Source: Gimesia chilikensis
GTDB taxonomy: Bacteria; Planctomycetota; Planctomycetia; Planctomycetales; Planctomycetaceae
DNA: 64,000 bases
NCBI RefSeq assembly: GCF_008329715.1
Contig: NZ_VTSR01000017.1
Location: 62,001 to 126,000 of the forward strand
Reading direction: 5' to 3'
Position 1 is the first letter of the stretch; each line of letters begins with the position of its first letter. Below the pieces are notes generated by a model, which saw only the letters and a list, made by a program, of their open reading frames with translations, did no database searches and had not been told where the DNA came from. The position numbers were made by a program, and so were the translations under genes. Below are positions 24,730-34,822 of the stretch, piece after piece.

Positions 24730-26187
24730 ATGAATCATCCATCATATTCTGATCAGACACAAAGCCCGTTACCCCGCCGTCATTTTATGGGCAGCCTGGG
24801 GTCCGGACTGGCCGGGATCTCTCTGGCTTCTCTACTGCAGGAAGAAGCGCAGGCCTCCGGACATCATCCGCCGACCGGACAACCACACTTTCCTCCCAAA
24901 GCCAAAAGTGTGATCTGGCTGTTTATGCGGGGTGGCGTCAGTCATATGGAGAGCTTCGACCCCAAGCCGATGCTCACCAAATACGAAGGGAAATCGATCA
25001 GTGAGACTCCCTGGAAAGACGTGCAGGACCCGGAAAAGCTGAAAAAAGTCCGAGTGGTTGTGGTCAATGATGCAAATGGTCAGCAGCGTAATAAAATCTA
25101 TCCGTTGCAGGTCGGTCATAAAAAGTATGGCGATAGCGGCATCGAAGTCAGCGACTGGTTCCCCCATATCGGCGGTTGTGTTGATGATATTTCCATCGTG
25201 CGTTCAATGTGGACGACCGATGACAACCACGGTGCCCAGGTGCAGTTCCATTCCGGCCGTCACATGCTCGACGGGCGTGTGCCTACAATTGGTGCCTGGG
25301 TCAATTATGGTCTCGGCACTCTGAACCAGAACCTCCCACAGTTTATCAACATGGGGCCGCGTTTCTTTGACGTTCGCGACGGTCATTACCTGGGCCCCGC
25401 CTATGATTCCGTTCCTCTGAAAGTCGACCCGAAAAATCCACTCCCTTATGCCAAGCCGGAACTGGATCTTTCTCATCGGGAACAGCAGATTGAGTTTTCT
25501 CTGGTCAACCAGTTGAATCAACTCAGTGCCGAACAGTATCCGAACGATACTACGCTACAGGCACGCATGAAATCCTACGAACTGGCGTTCCGCATGCAGA
25601 CCGCAGTCCCAGAGGTGATTCGTTTCGATCAGGAAACCAAAGAGACCCAGGATCTCTATGGACTCAACAACCCGGAGACCAAACCATTTGGCATGCAACT
25701 CCTGGCAGCCCGTCGATTCGTCGAAAAGGGAGTCCGTTTCATTCAGATCATGCATGGGCCTGGTGCCGCCGGTGCCTGGGATTCACACTCTAACCTTAAG
25801 AAAAGCCACTCCAAACTGGCCAAACAGGTTGATCAACCTGCTGCTGGTCTGCTGAAAGACCTCAAACGCCGTGGGCTGCTCAAAGATACGATCGTCGTCT
25901 TCGCCACTGAATTCGGACGGACCCCCGGATCACAGGGAAGTAATGGCCGCGATCACCATCCGTACGGATTCTCAATCTGGATGGCCGGCGGTGGACTGAA
26001 AGGGGGCGTTGCACACGGGGCAACCGATGAACTCGGCTTCCACGCCGTGGAAAAACCGCATTATGTGACCGACGTGCATGCCACCTTGATGAAGCAGCTT
26101 GGCCTGAATGCCCGCCTGCTGGAAGTGCCCGGCCATAAGCGTATCGAAATGGATTTCGGTCACCCCATTGATGAAATCATCGCATAA
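24730..26187 (+). CDS. DUF1501 family Tat-exported protein
   Basis: A 485-residue protein starting 10 nt after the PSCyt1 gene. The Tat signal has [10 protein letters not shown] (RR at 16-17) and a hydrophobic stretch to about residue 40. The core shows the DUF1501 patterns [20 protein letters not shown] near residue 61, [13 protein letters not shown] near 160 and TEFGRTPG...GRDHHP near residue 395, related to the alkaline phosphatase/sulfatase superfamily. It is co-transcribed with the DUF1553 gene and probably acts with it in the periplasm. Substrate unknown. Confidence 0.9.
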   Translation: MNHPSYSDQTQSPLPRRHFMGSLGSGLAGISLASLLQEEAQASGHHPPTGQPHFPPKAKSVIWLFMRGGVSHMESFDPKPMLTKYEGKSISETPWKDVQDPEKLKKVRVVVVNDANGQQRNKIYPLQVGHKKYGDSGIEVSDWFPHIGGCVDDISIVRSMWTTDDNHGAQVQFHSGRHMLDGRVPTIGAWVNYGLGTLNQNLPQFINMGPRFFDVRDGHYLGPAYDSVPLKVDPKNPLPYAKPELDLSHREQQIEFSLVNQLNQLSAEQYPNDTTLQARMKSYELAFRMQTAVPEVIRFDQETKETQDLYGLNNPETKPFGMQLLAARRFVEKGVRFIQIMHGPGAAGAWDSHSNLKKSHSKLAKQVDQPAAGLLKDLKRRGLLKDTIVVFATEFGRTPGSQGSNGRDHHPYGFSIWMAGGGLKGGVAHGATDELGFHAVEKPHYVTDVHATLMKQLGLNARLLEVPGHKRIEMDFGHPIDEIIA

Positions 26188-26347
26188 TTCAGCACCTTCA
26201 TCACCAGCCGGGCCGCTTTTCACGGTATTCATCCGGCTTCTTTTCTACTGACCGGTCGAATCCGCTCACGGAACCAGTATAATAAGATCGTGCGATTCAG
26301 AATCGTACGGTTTCCTTATTTACCAGGTTGCTGCGAAAGGGTTCCCC

Positions 26348-27277
26348 ATGCTGCGTTCTGTCTGTCTCGCGCTGACACTGTTTTCATCCCTGCTGTTGCT
26401 GAATATCGATCGGGCAACTGCGAAAACCTACCGGGTGTATTTCCTGGGAGGCCAGTCGAACATGGATGGATATGGCTATGTCAAAGATCTGCCGAAAGAC
26501 TTAAGTGACCAGGTCTCCGGAGTGATGATCTTTCACGCGAACCCATCACCAGATGCCGTCCCCGTCGATGGCCGCGGTATCTGGGCTCCTCTGAAACCCG
26601 GTCATGGAGCCGGTTTCAAGTCGGATGGAACTTCGAATACCTACTCCGATCGATTCGGTGTGGAGCTGACCTTCGCCCGCAAGATTAAGGAACTGGCCCC
26701 CGATGAACCGGTGGCGCTGATCAAGATCTCGCGTGGTGGCACATCAATCGCCATCGACGCCGCCGGCAAATTCGGTTGTTGGGATCCAGATTTCAACAGC
26801 GGAAGCGGTGCAGGTCAGGGAATCAACCAGTACGACCACTTTCTGGCAGGCATGAGACGGGCCTTACAGACACGAGATATTGATCAGGACGGAGAGCCGG
26901 ATACGCTAGTGCCGGCTGGAATCGTCTGGATGCAGGGAGAAAGTGATGCTGCCTACACAGAGGAAATCGCCCAACAGTATGAAGCCAACCTCAAGCGACT
27001 GATGGACTTAATACGCGCAACACTACTGACAGATGACCTGCCCGTTGTGATTGGACGTATTTCTGATTCCGGAGATAATCCGGAGGGAAAGGTCTGGAAG
27101 TATGGTGAAATTGTACGCGATGCCCAGGCGTCGTTCGTCAAAAAAGACGGACATGCGGCCCTGGTAACCAGTACAGACGGATATGGTTATTCGGATCGTT
27201 GGCACTATAATTCAGCAGGTTATCTGGATTTAGGCAGTAAATTTGCCCAGGCCCTATGGAAAGCCCCCCAGGATTAG
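26348..27277 (+). CDS. Sialate O-acetylesterase-like (SASA/CE6, SGNH-fold) esterase
   Basis: A 309-residue exported hydrolase. A signal peptide spans about residues 1-26. The SGNH block I motif LGGQSNMDGYG (Ser nucleophile near residue 37) is followed by IKISRGGTSIA, then GIVWMQGESDA near residue 197, and the catalytic Asp-His pair in SDRWHYNSAGY. This is the pattern of family 6 carbohydrate esterases (DUF303), which deacetylate polysaccharides. Substrate unknown. It stands alone between the DUF1501 gene and a U32 gene. Confidence 0.85.
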   Translation: MLRSVCLALTLFSSLLLLNIDRATAKTYRVYFLGGQSNMDGYGYVKDLPKDLSDQVSGVMIFHANPSPDAVPVDGRGIWAPLKPGHGAGFKSDGTSNTYSDRFGVELTFARKIKELAPDEPVALIKISRGGTSIAIDAAGKFGCWDPDFNSGSGAGQGINQYDHFLAGMRRALQTRDIDQDGEPDTLVPAGIVWMQGESDAAYTEEIAQQYEANLKRLMDLIRATLLTDDLPVVIGRISDSGDNPEGKVWKYGEIVRDAQASFVKKDGHAALVTSTDGYGYSDRWHYNSAGYLDLGSKFAQALWKAPQD

Positions 27278-27333
27278 TACTATCCTGCGTGAAGACTTTC
27301 CTTTTTATATTCTATTTGAGAGTGTGATGTTCG

Positions 27334-28710
27334 ATGTCTGCAACCAAACCTGAACTGCTTTCCCCAGCCGGAACCCGTAAAGCCATGCAGTACGCTTACG
27401 CCTTCGGGGCCGATGCCGTCTACGCGGGACAGCCCCGTTACAGTCTCCGTGTGCGGGAAAACGAATTCAATAAACTGGATGTCATGGCGGATGCGGTTGC
27501 CGAAGCACACAAGCTGGGTAAAAAATTCTACATCGCCAGCAACATCGCCCCGCACAATCTCAAGGTCCGCAGTTATCTCAAAAATATGGAACCGGTCATC
27601 GACATGCAGCCCGATGCGTTGATCATGTCGGATCCGGGACTGATCATGATGGTCCGCGAACGCTGGCCCGATGTGCCGATCCATCTTTCAGTGCAGGCCA
27701 ATGCAGTCAACTATGCCACCGTCAAGTTCTGGCAGAAGTTTGGTCTGACCCGGATCATTCTGTCGCGAGAACTGTCCATCAAGGAAGTGGCAGAGATCCA
27801 GGAAGAATGCCCCGACATGGAGCTCGAAGTCTTCGTACACGGCGCACTGTGTATCGCCTATTCCGGACGCTGCCTGCTATCGGGGTATATGAATCATCGC
27901 GATTCCAACCAGGGGAACTGCACCAACGCCTGTCGCTGGGACTATAAAGTTAACGAAGCCGTACAGACACTGGAAGGGGACATCGTGCTGAAGAATCCCC
28001 CGCCCCCACGTGAACCACAGCTGCCGATCGTGGATCAGGTCTTCCTGCTCGAAGAACCCCAACGACCGGGAGAGTACATGCCCGCCTATGAAGACGAGCA
28101 TGGCACCTACATCATGAACTCCAAAGATCTCCGCGCGGTACAGCATGTGAAGACCTTTACCGACATGGGCATCAGTTCGTTGAAAATTGAGGGACGAACC
28201 AAGTCCTTCTTTTATGCAGCCCGCACCGCACAGGTCTATCGTAAAGCCATCGACGATGCTGCAGCAGGGGTGGAGTTCAATTACGAACTGATGGAAATGC
28301 TCGACAGCCTGTCGAATCGTGGTTATACGGAAGGTTTCTTCCAGAGACATGCATCAGAGAGCATGCAGAATTACGAGCACGGTCGTTCGGTTGCCAGCAA
28401 GCAACAGTTTGTCGGCGATATCATCGACCGCGATGCAGACGGTCTGATTGTCGATGTCAAAAACAAGTTCGGGCTCAACGATGAACTCGAGCTGATGACT
28501 CCTGCAGGGAATACGGTCTTCTCATTGAAGTCGCTACTGAACCAGAAATCAGAATCTGTGGACGTGGCGCCGGGCAGTGGGCATGTAGTGAAGATTCCCT
28601 TCACAGAGAATCAGCTTGAAGAGAGTGCCGGATCGATGAGCGACCACGATCAACAGTTCGCACTGCTCATGAAATCGGTTGGGACGCCAGCGACGGCCTC
28701 ACTCACCTAG
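27334..28710 (+). CDS. U32-family peptidase-like protein, probable tRNA hydroxylase TrhP
   Basis: A 458-residue cytosolic protein of the U32 family. The N-terminal barrel begins with ELLSPAGTRKAMQYAYAFGADAVYAG. The middle carries ELEVFVHGALCIAYSGRCLLS and NQGNCTNACRW, whose Cys cluster binds iron-sulfur. A further block reads YIMNSKDLRAVQH...SLKIEGRTK. It most resembles the YegQ/TrhP group, which makes 5-hydroxyuridine at the tRNA wobble position with a prephenate-dependent reaction. The stop is only 6 nt from the convergent BON-domain gene. Confidence 0.85.
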   Translation: MSATKPELLSPAGTRKAMQYAYAFGADAVYAGQPRYSLRVRENEFNKLDVMADAVAEAHKLGKKFYIASNIAPHNLKVRSYLKNMEPVIDMQPDALIMSDPGLIMMVRERWPDVPIHLSVQANAVNYATVKFWQKFGLTRIILSRELSIKEVAEIQEECPDMELEVFVHGALCIAYSGRCLLSGYMNHRDSNQGNCTNACRWDYKVNEAVQTLEGDIVLKNPPPPREPQLPIVDQVFLLEEPQRPGEYMPAYEDEHGTYIMNSKDLRAVQHVKTFTDMGISSLKIEGRTKSFFYAARTAQVYRKAIDDAAAGVEFNYELMEMLDSLSNRGYTEGFFQRHASESMQNYEHGRSVASKQQFVGDIIDRDADGLIVDVKNKFGLNDELELMTPAGNTVFSLKSLLNQKSESVDVAPGSGHVVKIPFTENQLEESAGSMSDHDQQFALLMKSVGTPATASLT

Positions 28711-28716
28711 AGCCGT

Positions 28717-29424
28717 TTACTTCTGACCTTTGACGGTCAGTTCGTTATTGACCTTGCGCACCCCTGGCTCAAGCATCGCCAGGAATTCGACCAGTTTCCG
28801 AGTTCCTGCTGAGTCGACCTCACCACGCAGTGTCACACTGTGATCGGTGTTGACCTGAAATTGCACGCCACTCAATTTGTCATTTCGAGTTCGCAGTTGA
28901 TCGAAGGAATTCCCGATTGATGTGGAGACGTTACTCACGGGAATTGCCGGTGCCGTAAATGCAACTCTTAACTGTGGTCGGAATTCGGGTACCTTGGGGC
29001 CTGTCTGTCCTGCATTCCGCTGATTCAGGCTGTTTTGCGACCCTCCCCCCGTCGCACGATTGAAATTCCGGTTTTGTCCGGGAGCACCGCCGGTTGCTGA
29101 CTGGGCATTATCGCGACCAATAAATGCATTCTGCGCGGCATCAGAGCGGCCAATGAAACTGTTCTGAGAATTCAGATTCTGTGGCGTTCCCATTCCAGAT
29201 GAGAGCGGCGTTTGCAGATTGTTCAGGGGAGATTGTGCTGTCCCTGAACTTCCTCCTAGACCGGATGTAGATCCCCCGAAAGATTGAGTGCTCCCCCGTG
29301 ATGATTGTGAGCCACCACTGGTAGAAAGTGTCTGCACCTGCCCCTGACAGATTTGTGTCTGGAGCATGACCGCACACGCAAAACCCGCTGTGATCATTGA
29401 ACTTGTGAAGAATTTATTCAACAT
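28717..29424 (-). CDS. Secreted BON-domain-like protein with Ser/Gly/Gln/Asn-rich region
   Basis: A 235-residue exported protein, signal peptide about residues 1-28. Residues 30-150 are low complexity (Ser, Gly, Gln, Asn) and include a near repeat (NSFIGRSDAAQ then NAFIGRDNAQ). The last 85 residues look like a BON domain: DKLSGVQFQVNTDHSVTLRGEVDS and then EPGVRKVNNELTVKG. BON domains bind phospholipid in outer-membrane or mechanosensitive proteins. It is the last gene of the T2S-linked series on the minus strand, 110 nt after the lipoprotein gene. Confidence 0.75.
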   Translation of the reverse strand: MLNKFFTSSMITAGFACAVMLQTQICQGQVQTLSTSGGSQSSRGSTQSFGGSTSGLGGSSGTAQSPLNNLQTPLSSGMGTPQNLNSQNSFIGRSDAAQNAFIGRDNAQSATGGAPGQNRNFNRATGGGSQNSLNQRNAGQTGPKVPEFRPQLRVAFTAPAIPVSNVSTSIGNSFDQLRTRNDKLSGVQFQVNTDHSVTLRGEVDSAGTRKLVEFLAMLEPGVRKVNNELTVKGQK

Positions 29425-29534
29425 GATATTCCCTTGAACTGGGAGATAGAACCGGGGCTTGCAGACACTTCTCTAATTATACCATCGTCATTTACGGGGG
29501 GAAGCAAATAATCCGTTTGTCGCCCGCTGCCTCT

Positions 29535-30449
29535 TTAGCGATTCCCACTCAGACGGTATTGCCGATATTCTGTGTCAGACTGAGATTCAAGCGAAGTTCC
29601 CTGTTGAACCGGTGCGGCTTCAATCCGAGTCTGTTTTTTCTCGTTGAGCAACTGACCCAACTGTTCTTCCAGTCGTCGAATCCGTAGATCCCGATCATCG
29701 ACAGATGGGGGTTGTTCGCGCGGCGCGAGGGACTCGGCACTCACCTGTTGAATCACAGGTTCCTGGGCAGGTACTGATACCGGCTTCCGTTTGAGATCGG
29801 CAGCCAGTTCCAGTCGCTTGCCACGCTCACGTCGTGCCAGCGTCTCGACGGACGTGACAGCATCTTCTTTCTGTTGAGGAGCAGGTGACAGTTGAGCCAG
29901 TGGCTGAGCCGTATCAGCAGGAGGCTTCTTGCCTTCCAACTTGACGGAAACCATCCGGGAATATACTTCGGGAGCCTCTGTTTGAGTCAACTTGACCCGC
30001 AAAGCACATTCCGCCTGATCCTTCCCTTTTCGCACGTAAGGAATGAAGAGTTGATAGGCTGGCCCGAGGGTCGAGTCCACAGCATGTACCTGCCAGGCTC
30101 CGGAATCAAATTTAAACTGATGGATCGGCTTGGACTGCTCGGTCCCCTCTCCCTGATCGTCATAGAGGTAAATCATGACTTCCCCCTTCACGTAGACGGG
30201 GGTCGTATTGTTGTGTTGGAAAAAGAGTAACTGCCCGGCGAATCCGCGTGTAGGTAAACCATCCACCCCTTTGCCTTCAGCCGGCTCCCACAGCGCGATC
30301 ACTTCCACTGCCGGTTTCTTTGCACTGGCATACTGTCTGGAATTCTGCCAGTTCCAGGTCGACAGTGCCAGGCTGCTGCAACCAGACAGAGGAATGAAAC
30401 ACAACAGGCAGATCACAGAATATCGCATAGATCTGATCGAATGCTGCAT
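29535..30449 (-). CDS. T2S-linked lipoprotein of unknown function
   Basis: A 304-residue lipoprotein (lipobox PLSGC, C24; M8 could be the real start). Residues 45-175 form a beta-rich domain (VEVIALWEPAEGKGVDG, AGQLLFFQH, VYVKGEVMIYLYDD). A C-terminal coiled-coil and Gln/Pro-rich tail follows. It sits 3 nt after gspD on the same strand, so it is probably an accessory of the secretin such as a pilotin or assembly factor. This is inferred from position only; no pilotin family was recognised. Confidence 0.7.
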   Translation of the reverse strand: MQHSIRSMRYSVICLLCFIPLSGCSSLALSTWNWQNSRQYASAKKPAVEVIALWEPAEGKGVDGLPTRGFAGQLLFFQHNNTTPVYVKGEVMIYLYDDQGEGTEQSKPIHQFKFDSGAWQVHAVDSTLGPAYQLFIPYVRKGKDQAECALRVKLTQTEAPEVYSRMVSVKLEGKKPPADTAQPLAQLSPAPQQKEDAVTSVETLARRERGKRLELAADLKRKPVSVPAQEPVIQQVSAESLAPREQPPSVDDRDLRIRRLEEQLGQLLNEKKQTRIEAAPVQQGTSLESQSDTEYRQYRLSGNR

Positions 30450-30452
30450 TAC

Positions 30453-33400
30453 TTAGTCTCGCTTCCAGTAAGGGAATTTCGGTTTCTTGAATCGTGTTTT
30501 CGGAGCAGGTTTAGTGGGGATCGCAGGTTTTGATTTCGTCTCATAATTCATCTGCTGAATTTCTCCCCCCAGAGCAGGTGCCGGCGGAGTTTCGGGCATT
30601 GGATTCAGATTCGATTGTGGCATCACAGTCGTGGGAATCTCTTCCAGCATACCAGGGCCATCGGGCATGAATTCCGGTTCTCCCGGAGGCACTGCGAAGA
30701 TGGGACCGTGCATATCTTCTGCTTTTTCCACCTGTAGATGAATTCGTTCGGCTTCCACCTGCTTGATGAATTCAGAATCTGCATCGTTGCGGATAATTCT
30801 CGGCGTGAGGAACACGAGCAGTTCTTTACGACGTGTAGAGAGATAATCGTAACGGAAGGGGATGCCCAGAACGGGGATGTCACCCAGCCAGGGAACCTTA
30901 CGTTCGATCGTGGTATCAGATTCCGTAATCATGCCCCCCAGAACAACGGTCTGTCCGTTAGGCACACTGACGGTTGTCTGCACGGAGGTAATATTCTTGA
31001 TGGGAGATTCCACAACGTTTCCGGTCGTGGCATCGGTAAAGATGGGAACACTCGATCCATTAAAGTCACTTTTCTCTGCCAGGGTTTCCATGACGATGTT
31101 ACCGTCCGGACTGATTCGGGGAGTGACCGTCAGGATAATCCCTGCTTCCGACTGCACGATAACAGGATTCGCTGAACCGACTGCGGTGACAGAAACCCCG
31201 TTGACCACGGGCACGATCTGACCGACCTGAATTTGAGCTGTCACATTATCCACGGTACGAATCTGTGGACGACTCAGAATGTGCACGTTTCGCTTAGCGG
31301 CGAGGGCCCGAATCAGGATACTCACTGATTCCGAACTGGCAGAAAGTACCAGTCCCCCGAAACCAAGATCACTGTTGCCTCTCTGCAGCGAGAAGTTACT
31401 CAGTGCCTGACCTGCAGTATTCCCGGTATTATTCGTGTTATTGGTCCCCAGAGGATTCACAGAATTGAAGATGAAACCTGGTGTTGCTTCCTGAGACACG
31501 ATCGTCTGATTGGTCTGAGTCACGTTATTCTGACCGGTTACGGTCTGCTGTACCGTCAGAACATTATCAATCAGACTGCGGTTAAAGAGCAGGGAGTCCT
31601 GGATACCCAGTTCCACACCAAACTCATCGTCGTTATCCAGTTCCACTTCAACAATCAGAGCCTGGATAATCACCTGAGGTGCTTCTTTATCCAGCTCTTT
31701 GACCAGGTTGGAAACCTGTTCGAAATAACGGGGAGTCGCACTGATGATCAGATTATTGTTGATCGGTTCCGGAACCACGATTACTTCGCGTTCGAGCAGT
31801 TCGAAACTACTGATCAGATCCGGGTCCTGAGCGATCAGTGATCGCTGCGTTTCCAGAAATTCATTGATTGCCTGAGACACATCGGCCACCGGTGTATTCT
31901 TCAACTGAATAACGGTTGTTTCCCGCTTGCGGCTGTCGGCACCATCCAGCTTGAGCAGAATCGCTTCCACGATCTGCAGAGCATCGGCGCCCCCTTGGGC
32001 AACAACAGAGTTCGTACGGCGATCGACTGAAAACTTGAGTGGAATCAGGTTGCTGTTCGCATCATTTACGCCTGCGATCTGAATTCCCAGATCGGTCTGC
32101 TGGTTTTCCTCTGAGAATGTTGACTGTAACAATGTGACCATTGACTCAGCATCAGCATTTTTCAGAGTAAAGACTTTAAGCTCTGCAACCGTGATGACGC
32201 GTTCGTCAAACTGTTGAATCAGAGCGCCGATCAGGTCCAGGCTATCCTTAGGGGCTGTTACAACCAGTGTATTGGCCCGAGGATCAGGAATCAGGCGAAT
32301 GTCAGCCAGAAGGCCGGATCTGAGTACCCGACTCTGCTGTCCTTCTTTTGAGAGATATTCGAGTACCACAGAGCGGGCTTCCTGCAACTGCTGTGCGGCT
32401 TCCCCGCCTGCGCCACCGATGTTGGCTCCGAGACCGGTCGTGGTCCGGGCGGCTGCCGGATTTAATACGCTCTGCAGAGTAGCATTCAATGTTTCCGCCA
32501 GGTCGGCGGCAATGGCATTCTTGAGTGGGAAGATCTTAACACGGCTCACCGCCTGCGACTGATCCAGGTCAATCTTATTGATTAAAGCAGCCACTTCCTG
32601 CATGTCGCGAGGCTGTGCCTGCACGATGATCGAATTCGTGCGAATATTTGGCGAGACCACAACCCGCGTCCCCAGTCCGCCACGCTCGTTGTAAAACTCA
32701 CGCAGAGTTGTCGCAACCTGACTGGCGCTGGCGCTCTTCAGCTGAAATACTCCAAACTCATTCATCGGATCTACAGGCTGATCGAGTTCATCAGCCAGTT
32801 TCAGAATCGAGGGCATGTCGGTTTCCGGAGCCAGAATCAGCAGGGCATTCGGTTTTACCAGGGGAATGATTTTAATCTTCTGTTCCTGCCCCTGGATTGC
32901 CCGCAGCTTGACGAGGTCTTCGTAAACACCATTCAACAGTTCTGCCAGAGCAGCGGAGTTCACGTGCCGCAGGTTTAACAGATGAATATCAGGACGTGTT
33001 CCTTCACTGAGTTTTTCCAGTTCCTTGATGATCTTCATCAGCGCGTTTACATCTTCATCTTTTCCGCGCAGAATCAGGACTCCCAGATCCGGAACCGACT
33101 CAATGTTGACGTTACCACTCAGGTCCTGTAACAGTTCAGGTAACGATGGCTTTGGGGCCGTGTTCTCCGGTTTTTCAGCCGGTTGAGGTGGTACCTGTGG
33201 AGCGTTCGGGTTTTGTGGTTGAGCTTCATCAAACGACATTTGGTCGATACGTTCCCGCAGCTGGTCAATCCGCTGCTCACGAGGCGAACCCAGCTGATCT
33301 ACATAGCCTTTTGCCGGCCTGTTTCGGGTAGAGGCCGCAGTGGAGGCAACCTGTGTCTGCTGATGCAGTGTCTGTGCAACTCGACCAATTTGTGGCGAAC

Positions 33401-34448
33401 CTGTTACGAGCTGAATCGACTCTGCATAACCATTGGCAGATCGGTCCAGCTTCAGAACGGTTGATTTGAGGGCTGCAGCTTTCTTCCGCGATGCCTCGAA
33501 AACCAGTTCATTATTCTGTTTGTCCAGACCAATACGAAAATCGACCTGAGCTGAGATCACATCCAGGCTTTTGCCGTCCTGATCATGATTCAGTGTCTGC
33601 TGGCGTGATTCAAATACCACAATACCAGGCAACCCCCGGGGGCCTTCCCCCTGCAGTTCTGCCTGTGTTTCAAATGCATGATAGAACAGTCTGAGAATAT
33701 CGGTGCTATGAACGGTGCGGGGATGGACACTGAAAAGAACTTTTGCAGGTTCAGCTGTGCCCGGTTGTAACTGACGGGCACTGTTCTCAAATGTCGGTGG
33801 TTCTACTGAAGCGGCGATATCAGCGTGTCTGGCTGCTGGAACCGAGGTTGGTGCAGTTTCCTGATGTGCTACACGCTCGACTTCTGACGGCTTCTGCTGA
33901 GGCTGCTCTGATTCATTGTCTGCTGACTGAATTGTCGGACGGATATATCGCGCCTTGGTCGATCGGAGATCCAGGACGACAATAAATTTATCTTTCTGTA
34001 ACAGACGGAAACCTTTGGGTTCCAGCTCCCGGTTCAAAATCTGAAACGTTTCTTCGAGGGTATGAGGCCGTTTGTCTCTGCGGGAGAAGAATCCTTTGGG
34101 AACAACATCCATCACAAGCGTCAGTCCGCTTTGTTCTGCGACTTTACGAAGCACCTGATCCCAGGTGGACTGCAAATGGTTCAGGGTGATATTGGCAACA
34201 TCTTCGCTGTTTTGTGTTTCATCCTGTCCCTCTGCGGGCAGTTCGGATACGGGAACACTCTTTGAGGTCACCACTGCAGCTTTTGCTGACTGATCAGACG
34301 ACGCAGAGGAAGGTTTGCGCAGGCGGTTCCAAAATCCCGGTTTGCTGTCAGCATATGCTGAGAGAGAGGGACCGCAAAGTATAAGAATCGCTAACAGACA
34401 ACGTAGATGTCTGGAAAATTTTCTGACTATTCTATTGTAAGAAAACAA
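30453..34448 (-). CDS. gspD: Giant type II secretion secretin (GspD-like)
   Basis: A 1,331-residue outer-membrane secretin, twice the usual GspD length (about 650). A signal peptide is at 1-33. Disordered linkers alternate with repeated N-domain modules (for example residues 460-560, 560-650, 740-830, 840-960), each with patterns such as DIHLLNLRHVNSAALAELLN and TNSIIVQAQPRDM. The secretin barrel spans about 965-1220, with QVGQIVPVVNGVS and the signature VPWLGDIPVLGIPFRY (from 1185). The tail is Pro/Lys-rich. The secretin pore exports folded proteins. The gene follows a 374-nt gap after the pilO-like gene. Confidence 0.9.
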   Translation of the reverse strand: MFSYNRIVRKFSRHLRCLLAILILCGPSLSAYADSKPGFWNRLRKPSSASSDQSAKAAVVTSKSVPVSELPAEGQDETQNSEDVANITLNHLQSTWDQVLRKVAEQSGLTLVMDVVPKGFFSRRDKRPHTLEETFQILNRELEPKGFRLLQKDKFIVVLDLRSTKARYIRPTIQSADNESEQPQQKPSEVERVAHQETAPTSVPAARHADIAASVEPPTFENSARQLQPGTAEPAKVLFSVHPRTVHSTDILRLFYHAFETQAELQGEGPRGLPGIVVFESRQQTLNHDQDGKSLDVISAQVDFRIGLDKQNNELVFEASRKKAAALKSTVLKLDRSANGYAESIQLVTGSPQIGRVAQTLHQQTQVASTAASTRNRPAKGYVDQLGSPREQRIDQLRERIDQMSFDEAQPQNPNAPQVPPQPAEKPENTAPKPSLPELLQDLSGNVNIESVPDLGVLILRGKDEDVNALMKIIKELEKLSEGTRPDIHLLNLRHVNSAALAELLNGVYEDLVKLRAIQGQEQKIKIIPLVKPNALLILAPETDMPSILKLADELDQPVDPMNEFGVFQLKSASASQVATTLREFYNERGGLGTRVVVSPNIRTNSIIVQAQPRDMQEVAALINKIDLDQSQAVSRVKIFPLKNAIAADLAETLNATLQSVLNPAAARTTTGLGANIGGAGGEAAQQLQEARSVVLEYLSKEGQQSRVLRSGLLADIRLIPDPRANTLVVTAPKDSLDLIGALIQQFDERVITVAELKVFTLKNADAESMVTLLQSTFSEENQQTDLGIQIAGVNDANSNLIPLKFSVDRRTNSVVAQGGADALQIVEAILLKLDGADSRKRETTVIQLKNTPVADVSQAINEFLETQRSLIAQDPDLISSFELLEREVIVVPEPINNNLIISATPRYFEQVSNLVKELDKEAPQVIIQALIVEVELDNDDEFGVELGIQDSLLFNRSLIDNVLTVQQTVTGQNNVTQTNQTIVSQEATPGFIFNSVNPLGTNNTNNTGNTAGQALSNFSLQRGNSDLGFGGLVLSASSESVSILIRALAAKRNVHILSRPQIRTVDNVTAQIQVGQIVPVVNGVSVTAVGSANPVIVQSEAGIILTVTPRISPDGNIVMETLAEKSDFNGSSVPIFTDATTGNVVESPIKNITSVQTTVSVPNGQTVVLGGMITESDTTIERKVPWLGDIPVLGIPFRYDYLSTRRKELLVFLTPRIIRNDADSEFIKQVEAERIHLQVEKAEDMHGPIFAVPPGEPEFMPDGPGMLEEIPTTVMPQSNLNPMPETPPAPALGGEIQQMNYETKSKPAIPTKPAPKTRFKKPKFPYWKRD

Positions 34449-34822
34449 GGGGGCACCCCATTAGAATCAGAAGTGAACGAGAGGAATCAAAGGTCGGGAA
34501 AGTGGACGCATCTCGAGCGAGATCATCTCCGACAGAATCCCTACAATCGTTATTATCGGTAAAGTTTAACATTCACATTGAACAAAGGTTTTGATTTTGC
34601 CAAGAAAGTCGGCGTTTTTTCACCGAACATCTATCGCGTTAAGCGCATATTTATCAGCAACTTACAACGCCACGTAGAATGAAGGCGCAGGAAGAAATAC
34701 ATTGCTGGTGAAAACCGGCAGGCAAAATAGGATGTATTGGATTGATAAAAGGAGAGGTGAGTCTACGTAGATAGGAGAGTTTTGTTTTTACAAATGCCAC
34801 ATGAGAGAGAGGGGATGCGGCT
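34449..34822. other. Intergenic gap, 374 nt, inside the T2S locus
   Basis: It separates the PilO-like gene (ends 34823) from gspD on the same strand. No gene or RNA is seen. It likely contains a separate promoter for gspD and the two downstream genes, splitting the locus into two transcripts. Confidence 0.45.
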
